Assembly (NCBI RefSeq): GCF_000166135.1 | Contig: NC_014666.1 | Location: forward strand, 7,564,001-7,628,000 | Direction of reading: 5' to 3' | DNA length: 64,000 bases | Source: Pseudofrankia inefficax | GTDB taxonomy: Bacteria > Actinomycetota > Actinomycetes > Frankiales > Frankiaceae | In this document: one piece after another, positions 9,648 through 18,507 of the stretch | Numbering within the stretch: position 1 is the first letter of the stretch | Layout: each line of letters begins with the position of its first letter | Program-made: the position numbers and the translations under genes | The notes under the pieces: generated by a model | Told to the model about the DNA's origin: nothing | Databases searched by the model: none | The model's input: only the letters and a program-made list of their open reading frames with translations

Positions 9648-10148
9648 TCAGAGGAACCGGTGCATGATGTGCATGTCGACCTCGCCGTGGACGGCGTGCC
9701 GGAACCCGCGCGGCACCGTCCCGACGATGATGAAGCCGAGCGATCGCCACAGGTTGAGTGACGCGACGTTGGTGGTCACCACCGCGTTGAACTGCATCGC
9801 CCGGTAGCCGAGGTCCCTGGCGGCGGCCAGGCAGTGCAGGCCGAGCTGGCGCCCGACCCCCAGGCCCCTGGCCTCCGGCGCCACCATGAAGCCGGCGTTC
9901 GCGACGTGGTCGCCGAGCGTGAGCTGGTTCGGCTTGACCTGATAGGTGCCGACGATCCGGCCGTCCGGATCGAGCGCGACCCAGGTCCAGGCCGGCGGCG
10001 GCGCGAGCCACATCGCCTTCCCGGCGTCGCTCGACGTGGCCGGGTCGTACGGGTAGGTCTCGCCGGCCGCGATGACCGTGTGCCACAGCGGCCAGAGCCC
10101 GGCCCAGTCGTCGTCCACCGCCGGCCGGATCAGCACCTCGACACCCAT
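9648..10148 (-). CDS. GNAT-family N-acetyltransferase
   Basis: Acetyl-CoA-dependent acyltransferase of 166 residues; the substrate is not predictable. The fold signature is clear: IRPAVDDDWAGLWPLW at the N-terminus, the acetyl-CoA loop ARGLGVGRQLG and the C-terminal LNLWRSLGFIIVGTVP. The ATG at 10148 follows a GTG codon and a GGGG run, so the start is uncertain by one codon. It lies 32 bp downstream of the RecQ-like gene in the same direction and may be co-transcribed with it. Confidence 0.88.
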   Translation of the reverse strand: MGVEVLIRPAVDDDWAGLWPLWHTVIAAGETYPYDPATSSDAGKAMWLAPPPAWTWVALDPDGRIVGTYQVKPNQLTLGDHVANAGFMVAPEARGLGVGRQLGLHCLAAARDLGYRAMQFNAVVTTNVASLNLWRSLGFIIVGTVPRGFRHAVHGEVDMHIMHRFL

Positions 10149-10180
10149 CACCCCATTGTTCCGCTTTGGCCGGGCTTGGC

Positions 10181-12691
10181 TCAGCCGGTCTCGACGGCCA
10201 GCGCGAACGGGAGGACGGCCGGGGCTCCGGCCTCACGCAGCAGGCGCGCGGCGACCGTCATCGTCCAGCCCGTCGCGACCACGTCGTCGACCAGCAGAAC
10301 CGGCCCGTCGGCCCGCGCGATCCCGGTGGCGACCGCCGGTGGGACGGTGAACGCGCTGACGAGGCCGGCGAGCCGGTAGGCACTGTTGTGCGAGGCGCCG
10401 GCGGACGGCCCGTCGGCGACCCGGTCGAGCGCGCCCAGCAGCGGCAGCCGGCCGATCGCGGCGATCCGGCCGGCGACGCTCTCGACCAGCCGCGGCCGGG
10501 ACCGCGACGGCAGCGCCACGACCGCCGCCGGGCGCCGCTTCCAGTCCCACGCCTTCAGCGTCTCGACGATCGCCTGGACCAGATCATCCGGTATCGGCTG
10601 GTCCGGGGCTCCCGGAGCGAGCATCGGGCGTAGCCGGTTCCCCCAGCCCACGTCGTTGAGCCTGGCGAGCACCCGGCCCGGCTCGGCCCCGGCGCCGGCC
10701 GGAATCCGTCCAGACAGGCTCACCCCGAGGGTCTTCATCCCGGTCGGCCACATCTTGCGCGGCTCCAGGACGACGCCGGGGCGGCGCAGCTCGGTCCTGG
10801 CCCGTTCCCGGGCCGCGTCCGAGACGTCCGCGTCCCAGCTCTGTCCGGTGCACCGGTCGCAGCGGCCACAGGCGGCCGCGTACGGGTCGTCGAGCTGGCG
10901 GCGCAGGAACTCCATCCGGCAGTCACCGGTGGCCAGGTAGTCGAGCATCGCCTGCTGCTCGGCGGCCCGCGCCGCGGCGAGCCGCGCGTACCGCTCGGCG
11001 TCGTAGTACCACGGCCGGCCGGTCGACTCCCAGCCGCCGCGGACCCGGCGGACCGCGCCGTCGACGTCGAGCACCTTGAGCATCGACTCCAGCCGGCCCG
11101 AGCCGACGTTGACCGCCGCCAGCAGGGCCTGCGTCGACAGGGCTCGCCCGGAGCCGGCCAAGGCGGCGAGGACGTCACGGACGATCGCCTCGGGCGGGAA
11201 GGACGTGTCCGCGAAGTACTTCCAGATGTCCCGGTCCTCGGCGGCCGGGAGCAGCACCACCTCGGCCCGTTCGACGCCACGGCCGGCGCGGCCGATCTGC
11301 TGGTAGTAGCTGATCGGCGAGCTGGGCGCGCCGACGTGGACGACGAAGCCCAGGTCCGGCTTGTCGAAGCCCATGCCGAGCGCCGAGGTCGCGACCAGCG
11401 CCTTCACCCGGTTCGCGAGCAGGTCCTCCTCGGCGGCGATGCGCTCCGCCGGCTCGGTGCCACCGTGGTACACGGCGACGGTGTGTCCCTGCGCCCGCAG
11501 GAAGCCCGTCAGCTCCTCGGCGGCCGGCTTGGTGAGCGTGTAGACGATGCCCGACCCGGGCAGCCGGTCGAGATGCTCGGCGAGCCAGCCGAACCTCGCC
11601 TCGGCCGACGGCAGCGTGACGACGGCCAGGCGCAGGCTTTCCCGGTCCAGGGCGCCGCGCAGCACCAACGTCCCGGCCGCCTCCCCCGTTCCGTCGCCGA
11701 GTGCGCTCCCGCCGGCGCCCCTGGCAGCGCCCAGGGTGACGCCGTCGTGGCCGCCGGCTCCGAGCTGCTCCGCGACGTCGTCGACGACCCTGCTGTTCGC
11801 GGTCGCCGTGGTGGCGAGCACCGGGACATCCGGGCCGAGACCGGCGACCAGCGTGCGCAGCCGGCGGTAGTCGGGCCGGAAGTCATGGCCCCAGTCGGAG
11901 ATGCAGTGCGCCTCGTCGATCACGAGCAGGCCGGTCGAGGCGGCCAGCTCCGGCAGGTAGTCGTCCCGGAAGGCGGGGTTGTTCAGCCGCTCCGGCCCGA
12001 CGAGGAGCACGTCCAGGTCGCCGGACCGCAGCGCCGCGTAGACCTCGTCCCACTCGGTGACGTTGCCCGAGTGGATCTCCCCGGCCCGGATGCCCAGCCG
12101 GGCCGCGGCCTGGGCCTGGTTGCGGATCAGCGCGAGCAGGGGCGAGACGATGACGGTCGGGCCGACCTTGTTGCGCGCCGCGGCGTTCCACCCGGGCCGG
12201 CCGGGCGGCGGCACGCCGGGCTCGGCCCAGCCGGCGGCAAGGTCCTCGGGCGCCTGCGGCACGGACGACGCGTCGTAGTCCGGCGGCTCGAACCGGTCGT
12301 CCTCGGGCTCGTGGCCAAAGTCCGCGTAGCCGTCCTCGTCGTCCGGCGGCTCCACCGGCCACGGCTCGTCGTTCCAGGCACCCGTGGCCACGGCCGCCCC
12401 GGCGGCGCCGGTCGCGGCGGCCGGCAGGGCGCCGCGCTCGCGCAACAGGGCGGTCGCCAGGAAGTAGACGGCCGACTTGCCCCAGCCCGTCCGCTGCACC
12501 AGCAGCACCCGGCGCCGTCGGTTGACCAGCGCGTCGATCGCCTGCCACTGATCCTCACGCAGCCGGGCATGCGGCCCGGCCAGCTGCCGCAGCAGCTGCT
12601 GCGCCCGCTCGCGGGTGTCCAGGGCCGCCACCTCGACGGAACCCGTGGCGGCGGCCACCTCCGGCGCCAGCCTGCTCGCGTCCACCGCCAT
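10181..12691 (-). CDS. RecQ-family ATP-dependent DNA helicase with phosphoribosyltransferase-like C-terminus
   Basis: Likely 3'-5' DNA helicase in recombinational repair (836 residues). Walker A is RTGWGKS (about 67-73), the DEAH box is IDEAHCISDWGHDFRPDYRRL-like near residue 258, and motif VI is QQIGRAGRG. The Cys-rich RecQ zinc region (CRMEFLRRQ..CGRCDRC) is present. Two oddities stand out. An acidic, low-complexity insert of ~90 residues sits between motif I and the next helicase motif (VSPLLALIRNQ). The C-terminal ~130 residues end in VLLVDDVVATGWTMTVA, a PRPP-binding loop as in ComFC-type phosphoribosyltransferases. ATG 12691 is chosen; ATG 12760 is possible, and neither has a strong ribosome-binding site. 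Confidence 0.9.
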   Translation of the reverse strand: MAVDASRLAPEVAAATGSVEVAALDTRERAQQLLRQLAGPHARLREDQWQAIDALVNRRRRVLLVQRTGWGKSAVYFLATALLRERGALPAAATGAAGAAVATGAWNDEPWPVEPPDDEDGYADFGHEPEDDRFEPPDYDASSVPQAPEDLAAGWAEPGVPPPGRPGWNAAARNKVGPTVIVSPLLALIRNQAQAAARLGIRAGEIHSGNVTEWDEVYAALRSGDLDVLLVGPERLNNPAFRDDYLPELAASTGLLVIDEAHCISDWGHDFRPDYRRLRTLVAGLGPDVPVLATTATANSRVVDDVAEQLGAGGHDGVTLGAARGAGGSALGDGTGEAAGTLVLRGALDRESLRLAVVTLPSAEARFGWLAEHLDRLPGSGIVYTLTKPAAEELTGFLRAQGHTVAVYHGGTEPAERIAAEEDLLANRVKALVATSALGMGFDKPDLGFVVHVGAPSSPISYYQQIGRAGRGVERAEVVLLPAAEDRDIWKYFADTSFPPEAIVRDVLAALAGSGRALSTQALLAAVNVGSGRLESMLKVLDVDGAVRRVRGGWESTGRPWYYDAERYARLAAARAAEQQAMLDYLATGDCRMEFLRRQLDDPYAAACGRCDRCTGQSWDADVSDAARERARTELRRPGVVLEPRKMWPTGMKTLGVSLSGRIPAGAGAEPGRVLARLNDVGWGNRLRPMLAPGAPDQPIPDDLVQAIVETLKAWDWKRRPAAVVALPSRSRPRLVESVAGRIAAIGRLPLLGALDRVADGPSAGASHNSAYRLAGLVSAFTVPPAVATGIARADGPVLLVDDVVATGWTMTVAARLLREAGAPAVLPFALAVETG

Positions 12692-12833
12692 CACCCGTCC
12701 GCACTCGTCCGAAGGAGCTGTGTCCGAGGAGCGGTGCGCGCACGTGCCGTCCGCCGCCATCGCCCGTCGCCGCCCTGTCTATCCCACGCGTGCGACAGTC
12801 CACGACCGGGCCCGGCGGCCGGCCGGGCGCTCG

Positions 12834-13118
12834 CTAGCGGGTGGAGTCGACCAGGTCGCGATCCGGCTCACCGGTCGATTCCGGGCCACGAGCATCCGCT
12901 CGGGCGCGCAGCAGGCCACGGGCGCCGAGCCAGGCGACGGCGGTGCCGATCGCCAGCGAGACGACGGTCAGAACCAGGTGGACCAGGAAGAACCCGGTCG
13001 GGCCGTCGTGCCAGGCGCGGGGGTCCTTCCAGATGTTGCGCAGGAAGGTAGGCCAGATCACCCACGACCAGACGCCCACCAGCACCAGGAACCAGGCGGC
13101 CCGTTTCGACAGAGTCAC
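12834..13118 (-). CDS. SCO4848-family small membrane protein
   Basis: A 94-residue protein with two membrane helices: AAWFLVLVGVWSWVIWPTF (about 7-25) and FLVHLVLTVVSLAIGTAVAWLG (about 43-64). A charged cytoplasmic tail follows. The LSKRAAWFLVLVGVWSWVIW start matches, from memory, the Streptomyces SCO4848 family, whose function is unknown. The GTG start aligns with that family's N-terminus. A GGAGG lies unusually close to it (2-3 bases). Confidence 0.8.
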   Translation of the reverse strand: MTLSKRAAWFLVLVGVWSWVIWPTFLRNIWKDPRAWHDGPTGFFLVHLVLTVVSLAIGTAVAWLGARGLLRARADARGPESTGEPDRDLVDSTR

Positions 13119-13212
13119 CCCTCCACCATCGCAGCCGGTCCACCCGGACGGCCAAGGCGCCCGCGTCACACCGGGCCAGCGGCGGCGCCGCTCAGGCCCG
13201 GAGTGAGCGGCG

Positions 13213-14538
13213 TCACCGCCCGCGGGGGCCGGATCCAGAGAGGTCCCGCTGGCGCCGACGGCGGTGCGGGCCGGTGCCGCGCCGCTGCGGTGGGAGGGGC
13301 CGCGCCGTCGCCAGATGCCGCGCCCGGGCACGTTGCGCGTCGCGGCGCGCGCGCACCCGCTTCCGCCGGTGCCCGGCGGCCGTCAACAGACCGGCGAGAA
13401 CCGTGGCGCCGAGCGCGAGCCAGGTGATCCAGCCGGGACCGGAGCCGCCGTGGTGCCGGCCGGCGCCAGACGCGGAGGCCGGACCGCCGGCGAGCCCGCC
13501 GATCCCGGCGCCGGTAGGCGGTACCTCGTCCCCCACCGTGGGGGCGGGCGGCGGCGCGGGCAGCATGCCGACCGGCGCCGCCACGCCGTCGTTCGCGAAC
13601 CCCCAGTCGAGCAGCGCCCGGGCGTCCGCGGCGTAGTTGGGCGCGGCCCGCAGCAGCGCCACGACCAGCGTCCGCCCGCCCCGGCGCGCGGCACCGACGT
13701 ACGTGGCGTCGGCCGCCACGGTGTAGCCGTTCTTCACCCCGAGGGTGCCCGGATACCTGCCCAGCAGCAGGTTGTGGTTCTGGATCTCGAAGGAGCCGCC
13801 GTTCGGGGTGGGCAGGACGGCCCGCGGGATGGTCAGGTACCGGCTGATGACGGGCTGCGCGATCGCGGCCCGGCCGAGGATCGCCAGATCACGCACGGAG
13901 GACAGCTGCCCGGGTGCGTCCAGGCCGGTCGGGTCGACCGCGTGGGTGTCCGTGGCCCCGAGCGAGGCCGCCAGCGCGTTCATCCGCGCGACCACGGCGT
14001 CCCGGCCGCCGACGGCGTCGACGAGGGCGACGGTCGCGTCGTTCCCGCTGGCGATCAGCATCGCCGTCGCGAGGTCGCGCACCAGGTAGCTCTGGCCCGG
14101 GACCAGCCCGACCTTCGTGCCGTCGACGGTGACGGCGTCCCGGCCGACCGTCACCCGCCGGTCCGGTGCCAGCCCCGGCAGGACGACGAGCGCGGTGAGG
14201 ATCTTCATGGTGCTCGCGGGCAGGTCGCGGGTGTCGGCACCCTTGGCCGCCAGGATCTGGCCGGTGTCCGCGTCGGCGACCAGCCAGCCCGCCGACGTCA
14301 GCTGCCCGGGCAGGCTGGTGGCGCCCGCGCCGACCGCCAGCGCCGCGGGTGGCACAGGTCCGGCGGGTGACTCGGCCCGCGGCGGGCCGGCGCTGGCCGG
14401 CCCGGCCGGCGCGGCCGCGGCCGGTTCGCCCGCCAGCGGGAGAACGACCGGGGCGAGCAGCGCCAGGACGACGGTGACGAGGACCCTGGCGAGCCGAACC
14501 CGTCCCGCCACACCCACCGCGGCCATCGGCGGGCTCAC
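13213..14538 (-). CDS. D-alanyl-D-alanine carboxypeptidase (peptidase S11)
   Basis: Trims the terminal D-Ala of peptidoglycan stem peptides outside the membrane. A signal peptide lies at about 15-43 (VLVTVVLALLAPVVLPLA). Active-site motifs are S109-x-x-K112 (STMK), S164-G-N166 and K269-N-G271, the last replacing the usual KTG. A Gly/Pro-rich linker and a C-terminal helix (about 375-395, ITWLALGATVLAGLL) plus a basic tail anchor it. Starts at TTG 14541, GTG 14538 and ATG 14526 all remain possible; GTG is chosen. The protein is 441 residues, normal for DacC-type enzymes with an anchor. Confidence 0.9.
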   Translation of the reverse strand: MSPPMAAVGVAGRVRLARVLVTVVLALLAPVVLPLAGEPAAAAPAGPASAGPPRAESPAGPVPPAALAVGAGATSLPGQLTSAGWLVADADTGQILAAKGADTRDLPASTMKILTALVVLPGLAPDRRVTVGRDAVTVDGTKVGLVPGQSYLVRDLATAMLIASGNDATVALVDAVGGRDAVVARMNALAASLGATDTHAVDPTGLDAPGQLSSVRDLAILGRAAIAQPVISRYLTIPRAVLPTPNGGSFEIQNHNLLLGRYPGTLGVKNGYTVAADATYVGAARRGGRTLVVALLRAAPNYAADARALLDWGFANDGVAAPVGMLPAPPPAPTVGDEVPPTGAGIGGLAGGPASASGAGRHHGGSGPGWITWLALGATVLAGLLTAAGHRRKRVRARRDAQRARARHLATARPLPPQRRGTGPHRRRRQRDLSGSGPRGR

Positions 14539-14670
14539 CAAACGTGAGGGGTCGAGCCAGCAGCGTTCACGGTGTCACCGTACGTGGTAACGCCAACACG
14601 GTGCGACACGGGTGGCGGGAGGGACTCGGCCGTCAGGACCTCTGGCCCGGTGGCGCTGGTGGGGCGCCGC

Positions 14671-15492
14671 CTAGCCGGACTGGTCGCCCAGAAGGTCCGG
14701 GCTGCGACGACAGTCGGGCGAAAGAAGCGCGGACGCGGTGCTGGCGGCCGGGCCCGACGCCGCGCGGCGTCGCTCGCCGCCGGTCCGGTGCCCTCCGGTC
14801 GAGCGGGTCGCCGCCGACCGGCTCGCGCGCCGGCCGCCGACCCCGTTCGGGGCCGGGTCGACGTCGGTCGAGGTCTCGCCGCCGGCCACCGCCCGTGCGC
14901 CGACACCCGCGGCCACCGGCAGGACCACGGAGCCGGGGCCCTGCGCCGCGGCCTGGGTGTCACGCACGGCGTCGAGCACCATCAGCCGCAGGTCGTCACG
15001 CAGCGAGTCCAGCTGGTGGGCGAGCTCGCCGCGCAGGTACTGCCGCGTCGCCGCGTCGCTCTGGGCCAGGCGCAGCGCCGCGACCTCACGGGCGAGGAAC
15101 TCGGCGTCATCCCGGATCCGCAGCGCCGCGGCGCGGTCCTCCGCGACGGTGGCCCGGTCCCGGTCGTCCTGCCGGTTCTGCGCCAGCAGGATCAACGGCG
15201 CCGCGTACGCGGCCTGGGTCGAGAAGGCCAGGTTGAGCAGGATGAACGGGTACGGGTCCCAACGCATCAGCGGGATGGCCACGTTCAGGCCGATCCACAC
15301 CACGACCAGCACGGTCTGGATGGCGAGGTAGCGCCCGGTGCCGAGAAAACGGGCGATGCGCTCCGCGCCGCGGCTGAACGCCTCGCGGTTCACCCCGCGC
15401 GGCAGGAGCATGGTCCGGCCGGGCGCCGGGACGTCGAGGCGCTCCGCGGCTCGCCGGGACACGACCCGGCTGGCGGTGGTCGTGATGCTCAT
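14671..15492 (-). CDS. DUF1003 membrane protein
   Basis: A 273-residue member of the DUF1003 family, known as predicted membrane proteins of unknown role. Two helices lie in the middle: YLAIQTVLVVVWIGLNVAIP and the FILLNLAFSTQAAYAAPLIL region with NRQDDRDR directly after, which is the family's hallmark. A helical, likely coiled-coil, segment follows. The last ~90 residues are Arg/Ala/Gly-rich and not conserved-looking. The ATG at 15492 has GGGGAA upstream. Confidence 0.88.
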   Translation of the reverse strand: MSITTTASRVVSRRAAERLDVPAPGRTMLLPRGVNREAFSRGAERIARFLGTGRYLAIQTVLVVVWIGLNVAIPLMRWDPYPFILLNLAFSTQAAYAAPLILLAQNRQDDRDRATVAEDRAAALRIRDDAEFLAREVAALRLAQSDAATRQYLRGELAHQLDSLRDDLRLMVLDAVRDTQAAAQGPGSVVLPVAAGVGARAVAGGETSTDVDPAPNGVGGRRASRSAATRSTGGHRTGGERRRAASGPAASTASALLSPDCRRSPDLLGDQSG

Positions 15493-15998
15493 GGAGGTTC
15501 CCCGTTCCGCGCGCCTGGCCGCCGGAGCAGAGCCGTCGAGTCGCGGCGCACACGTTAGAGCAGGCCGCATGACGGCGGCCCGGGCCGAGCTTTGACAAGA
15601 TCGGCCAACCCCACCCAGGGAAGGACACAGGACGGCTGCCGGGCGCGATGGCGCTGGGCAGCACGGCGCGGGCGCGTGAACGCGCCCAGGGAACTCAATC
15701 CCGCCGAGCCAGCTCGCCCACGGCGAACCGGCTCCTGGCTAGCTACGCCGCGTTACCTTCCGTCGAGCGTCAGGTGGAGGTGGCCGTAACTAGAGCACCC
15801 GCCAGGACTCACAGCGGCCACCTCCTCGCGGTCGTCCTCGCTAGAGGATCCGATAGGTTCTTGTCAAGGATAACGGCCGGTTCCGCTACGCCCCACCTGG
15901 GGCTGCCGTGATATTGGTCCTTTGCCCGACGCCGCAGCGGATGCCGGCCCACGCGATGTCCAGCCCGAGGGTCTCGGCCCGAGGCCGGCCGAGCCGGG
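15493..15998. other. Intergenic stretch with inverted repeat, possible decayed insertion
   Basis: About 506 bases without a credible gene and with more A+T than its flanks. It contains an 11-bp perfect inverted repeat, GGAGGTGGCCG at 15776-15786 and CGGCCACCTCC at 15815-15825. Near 15850-15900 there is a segment (GGTTCTTGTCAAGGATAAC) that could be an insertion-sequence end. No transposase frame remains. Confidence 0.4.
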
Positions 15999-16721
15999 CT
16001 ACCAGCGTTCGCGTGCCACGGCGTCAGGAGCGCCGTCCCGAGCGGCGCCACCAGCGCGCTCGACGCCCGTGAGGACCTGCGTCATCCGCAGCCAGCGGCG
16101 CTCGTCGCCTGGATCGCCCGACGGTTCACCGTCGACGGCGAACCCATGGCGCTCGTAGAGCCGCCGCGCGGCCGCGTTGTCCAGGTTGACCCACAGGGTG
16201 ACCTCCCGCGCGCCGACCTCGCGGGACCAGGCGACCGCGGCCTCGACGAGCGCGTCACCGGCACCGATGCCACGCGCCCACGGCGCGATCCACATCGCGG
16301 CCAGCTCCCGCCGGTAAGCCTCCGTCGCGGGCGCGTAGGCCCTCGCCAGGCCGCACGGGGTGCCGTACCGGCTCACGATCGCCACGTAGTCGTCCTGGCG
16401 AGTCGCGCAGTCGATCGCCCTGCGGTCCCAGCCACTGGCCGGAACCGTCAGCTCGTCGCCGACGCAGCCGGAGAAGGCGCGCGGCGCGTCCGTCAGCGCC
16501 AGCAGCCGCAGTGACCGCAGCAGCAGCGCCTCGTCCGCCCGGATCCGGCGGGTCTCGACCTCGATGGGTCCCTGCTCGACCGTCGTCAGGTCGACCGACG
16601 CGGGCTCACTCGCGGCGTCGGCGGGGCGCGCCGCATCCAGCGACGCGACGTATCCGCCAGGCGCGGCGATGGCCGCGGGCGCCGACGCTACCGCGCCGAC
16701 GTTCGTCCCCGTCGCGTTCAT
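15999..16721 (-). CDS. GNAT-family N-acetyltransferase
   Basis: Acetyltransferase of 240 residues with an Ala-rich N-terminal extension of ~50 residues before the domain. The domain runs from VETRRIRADEALLLRSLRL through AMWIAPWARGIGAGDALVE (acetyl-CoA loop) to NLDNAAARRLYERHGFAVDG. Such proteins acetylate small amines or protein N-termini; the target is unknown. A strong GAGAGGAG lies 3 bases before the ATG, fixing the start. The gene stands alone. Confidence 0.88.
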   Translation of the reverse strand: MNATGTNVGAVASAPAAIAAPGGYVASLDAARPADAASEPASVDLTTVEQGPIEVETRRIRADEALLLRSLRLLALTDAPRAFSGCVGDELTVPASGWDRRAIDCATRQDDYVAIVSRYGTPCGLARAYAPATEAYRRELAAMWIAPWARGIGAGDALVEAAVAWSREVGAREVTLWVNLDNAAARRLYERHGFAVDGEPSGDPGDERRWLRMTQVLTGVERAGGAARDGAPDAVARERW

Positions 16722-16991
16722 CGGCTCCTCTCAGGACAGTGGCAGGCGCGGTGCGGCAGTGCCGCGAGATGTCGCTCGGGCGCGCGGTGCCACGGGCAAA
16801 AGGCTAGGACCATGTGCTCGGCTGCGAGCGATCAGGTTCGCACATTCCGGGCCCTCACGTCCGAGGGTGGCACGAAGGCCACGGAACGCGGACCCCTCGG
16901 CGCGGCCCCGAAACCGGACGTGACCAGCACCGACGCCGGCCCGCCGCGGCCGCGCCACCGCGGTTGCTGACCGCCCTCGGGCGCCCGCCGC

Positions 16992-18260
16992 TCAGCGGCC
17001 CAGCCGCAGCGCTCGGCGGGCCACGATCCGGGCCAGCGAGGCGGCCGGGATCGTGCCCCGACCGAGGCCGATCTCGACCAGGGTGTCGTACAGCTCCGTA
17101 CGTCTGCTGGCCGCGTGGACGGCGGCGTCCATCAGCGCGCGGTGCCGGCCGGCGAGGCCGGCCAGCAGGGTCGTGTGCCGCAGATGGCGGCCCAGCTCGC
17201 CGGCGAGCGCACGCCGGTAGGCGCCGCCGGCCCGCTCCGGCCGGCCGGCGGCGACGGCGGTCATCGCCGCGTCGCCGGCGAGGGCGCCGGACAGCAGCGC
17301 GTAGTAGATCCCCTCGCCGGTCAGGGGGTTGATCAGCGAGGCGGCGTCCCCGGCGAGCAGCACCTGGCCGTCCGGCTGGCGTGGCCGCGCGGTGGACATC
17401 GGCAGGTGGTGGGCCCGCAGCGTCCCCGGGTAGGCCGGCTGGTCGGGCAGGATCGCCGCCAGCGTGCCGTGCAGCACCGCACGGCCGGACCGCTCGTCGG
17501 CGCCAGCGGCGCCGCGGGCCGCGGCCGTGGCGTTCAGCTGGGAGCGCAGCATCCCGAAGCCGATGTTCGCCCGGCCGTCGCCGATCGGGAACGACCAGGC
17601 GTAGGCCGGCCAGCCCTCGTCCGTCATCTCGATGTACTGCTCGGGCGGGATGTCAGCCTTGGGCGCGTCCGCGTAGGCGCGAACCGCGATCGCGAGCGAG
17701 TCCGGCGGGTTCACCGCGATGCCCAGCGCCCGGCGCACCGCGGAGTTCGCGCCGTCCGCGCCGACGACGACCCGGGCGGCCAGCGCGCCGCCGTCCACGA
17801 CGACCGCCGGGCCACCGTCAGCCTCGGTGACCGCGAGCTCGCGGACCCGGTGGCGCACGACCCGGGCGCCGCGAGCCTGGGCCGCCGCGAGGAGGCGCGC
17901 GTCGAACACCATCCGGGGGATGACGTGGGTGGCCCGGGTCGACGGGGTGGCGACCTCGGCGCCGCCGGGGGTGCGCAGCCGCATCCGGTCGACCGGCCGG
18001 AATCCGGCGGCGGCGTCCGGCACGCCCAGCTCGCGCAGCACGTCGAGCCCGTGCGGGGCGATGCCGTCGCCGCAGGTCTTGTCCCGCGGGAAGGTGGCCA
18101 GGTCCGCGATCACCACGGTCGCGTCCGGCCGGTGGCGCAGCGCCGCGAGGGCTGCGGCGGCACCGGCCGGGCCGCCGCCGACGACGAGCACGTCGGCGAC
18201 CCGGCCACGCAGCTCGGCCGGATCGGTGACCGGCACCGCCGGCGGCTCCAGGAGGCGCAT
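16992..18260 (-). CDS. Geranylgeranyl reductase-family FAD-dependent oxidoreductase
   Basis: Flavoprotein of 422 residues likely to reduce isoprenoid double bonds (menaquinone or lipid side chains) or a similar hydrophobic substrate. The dinucleotide-binding loop is VLVVGGGPAGAAAALAAL (about 25-42). Family signatures follow: FPRDKTCGDGIAPHGL, VVGADGANSAVRRALGI and LLAGDAASLINPLTGEGIYYAL (second FAD motif). The ATG at 18260 is followed at once by the domain; the ribosome-binding site is weak. It is divergent from the serine hydrolase at 18508. The exact substrate is not readable. Confidence 0.88.
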   Translation of the reverse strand: MRLLEPPAVPVTDPAELRGRVADVLVVGGGPAGAAAALAALRHRPDATVVIADLATFPRDKTCGDGIAPHGLDVLRELGVPDAAAGFRPVDRMRLRTPGGAEVATPSTRATHVIPRMVFDARLLAAAQARGARVVRHRVRELAVTEADGGPAVVVDGGALAARVVVGADGANSAVRRALGIAVNPPDSLAIAVRAYADAPKADIPPEQYIEMTDEGWPAYAWSFPIGDGRANIGFGMLRSQLNATAAARGAAGADERSGRAVLHGTLAAILPDQPAYPGTLRAHHLPMSTARPRQPDGQVLLAGDAASLINPLTGEGIYYALLSGALAGDAAMTAVAAGRPERAGGAYRRALAGELGRHLRHTTLLAGLAGRHRALMDAAVHAASRRTELYDTLVEIGLGRGTIPAASLARIVARRALRLGR

Positions 18261-18494
18261 CGCCCCAGTTTCGCAGCCGGCGCCCCTGGCGGCTGCCGCC
18301 GGTCCCCACCAACCGTCCCCGGGCCCTTCCCACCAGACTCCCGAGACGGCCCACGGGACCCCCTGACCGGACCCACCAGACTGGCCGGCCCGGCCCAGAC
18401 CTACGTCGCGGCGGTCCCGAGGGCGCGGTCGTGGCCACGGCGTATGAGTGATCACACCTGGCTGGCGCCGGGGGGCTCGGGTGGGGGGTGTTCG

Positions 18495-18500
18495 TAGAGT
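18495..18500 (+). promoter_or_regulatory. Putative -10 hexamer TAGAGT, leaderless start
   Basis: TAGAGT lies 7 bases before the GTG of the serine hydrolase. That spacing would place the transcript start at the start codon. Confidence 0.45.
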
Positions 18501-18507
18501 TCGGGGG

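Noticed and set aside
9292-10236. Minus-strand frame overlapping the first acetyltransferase and the lower-GC gap
   Set aside because: It runs out of frame through the acetyltransferase gene and has no coherent domain.
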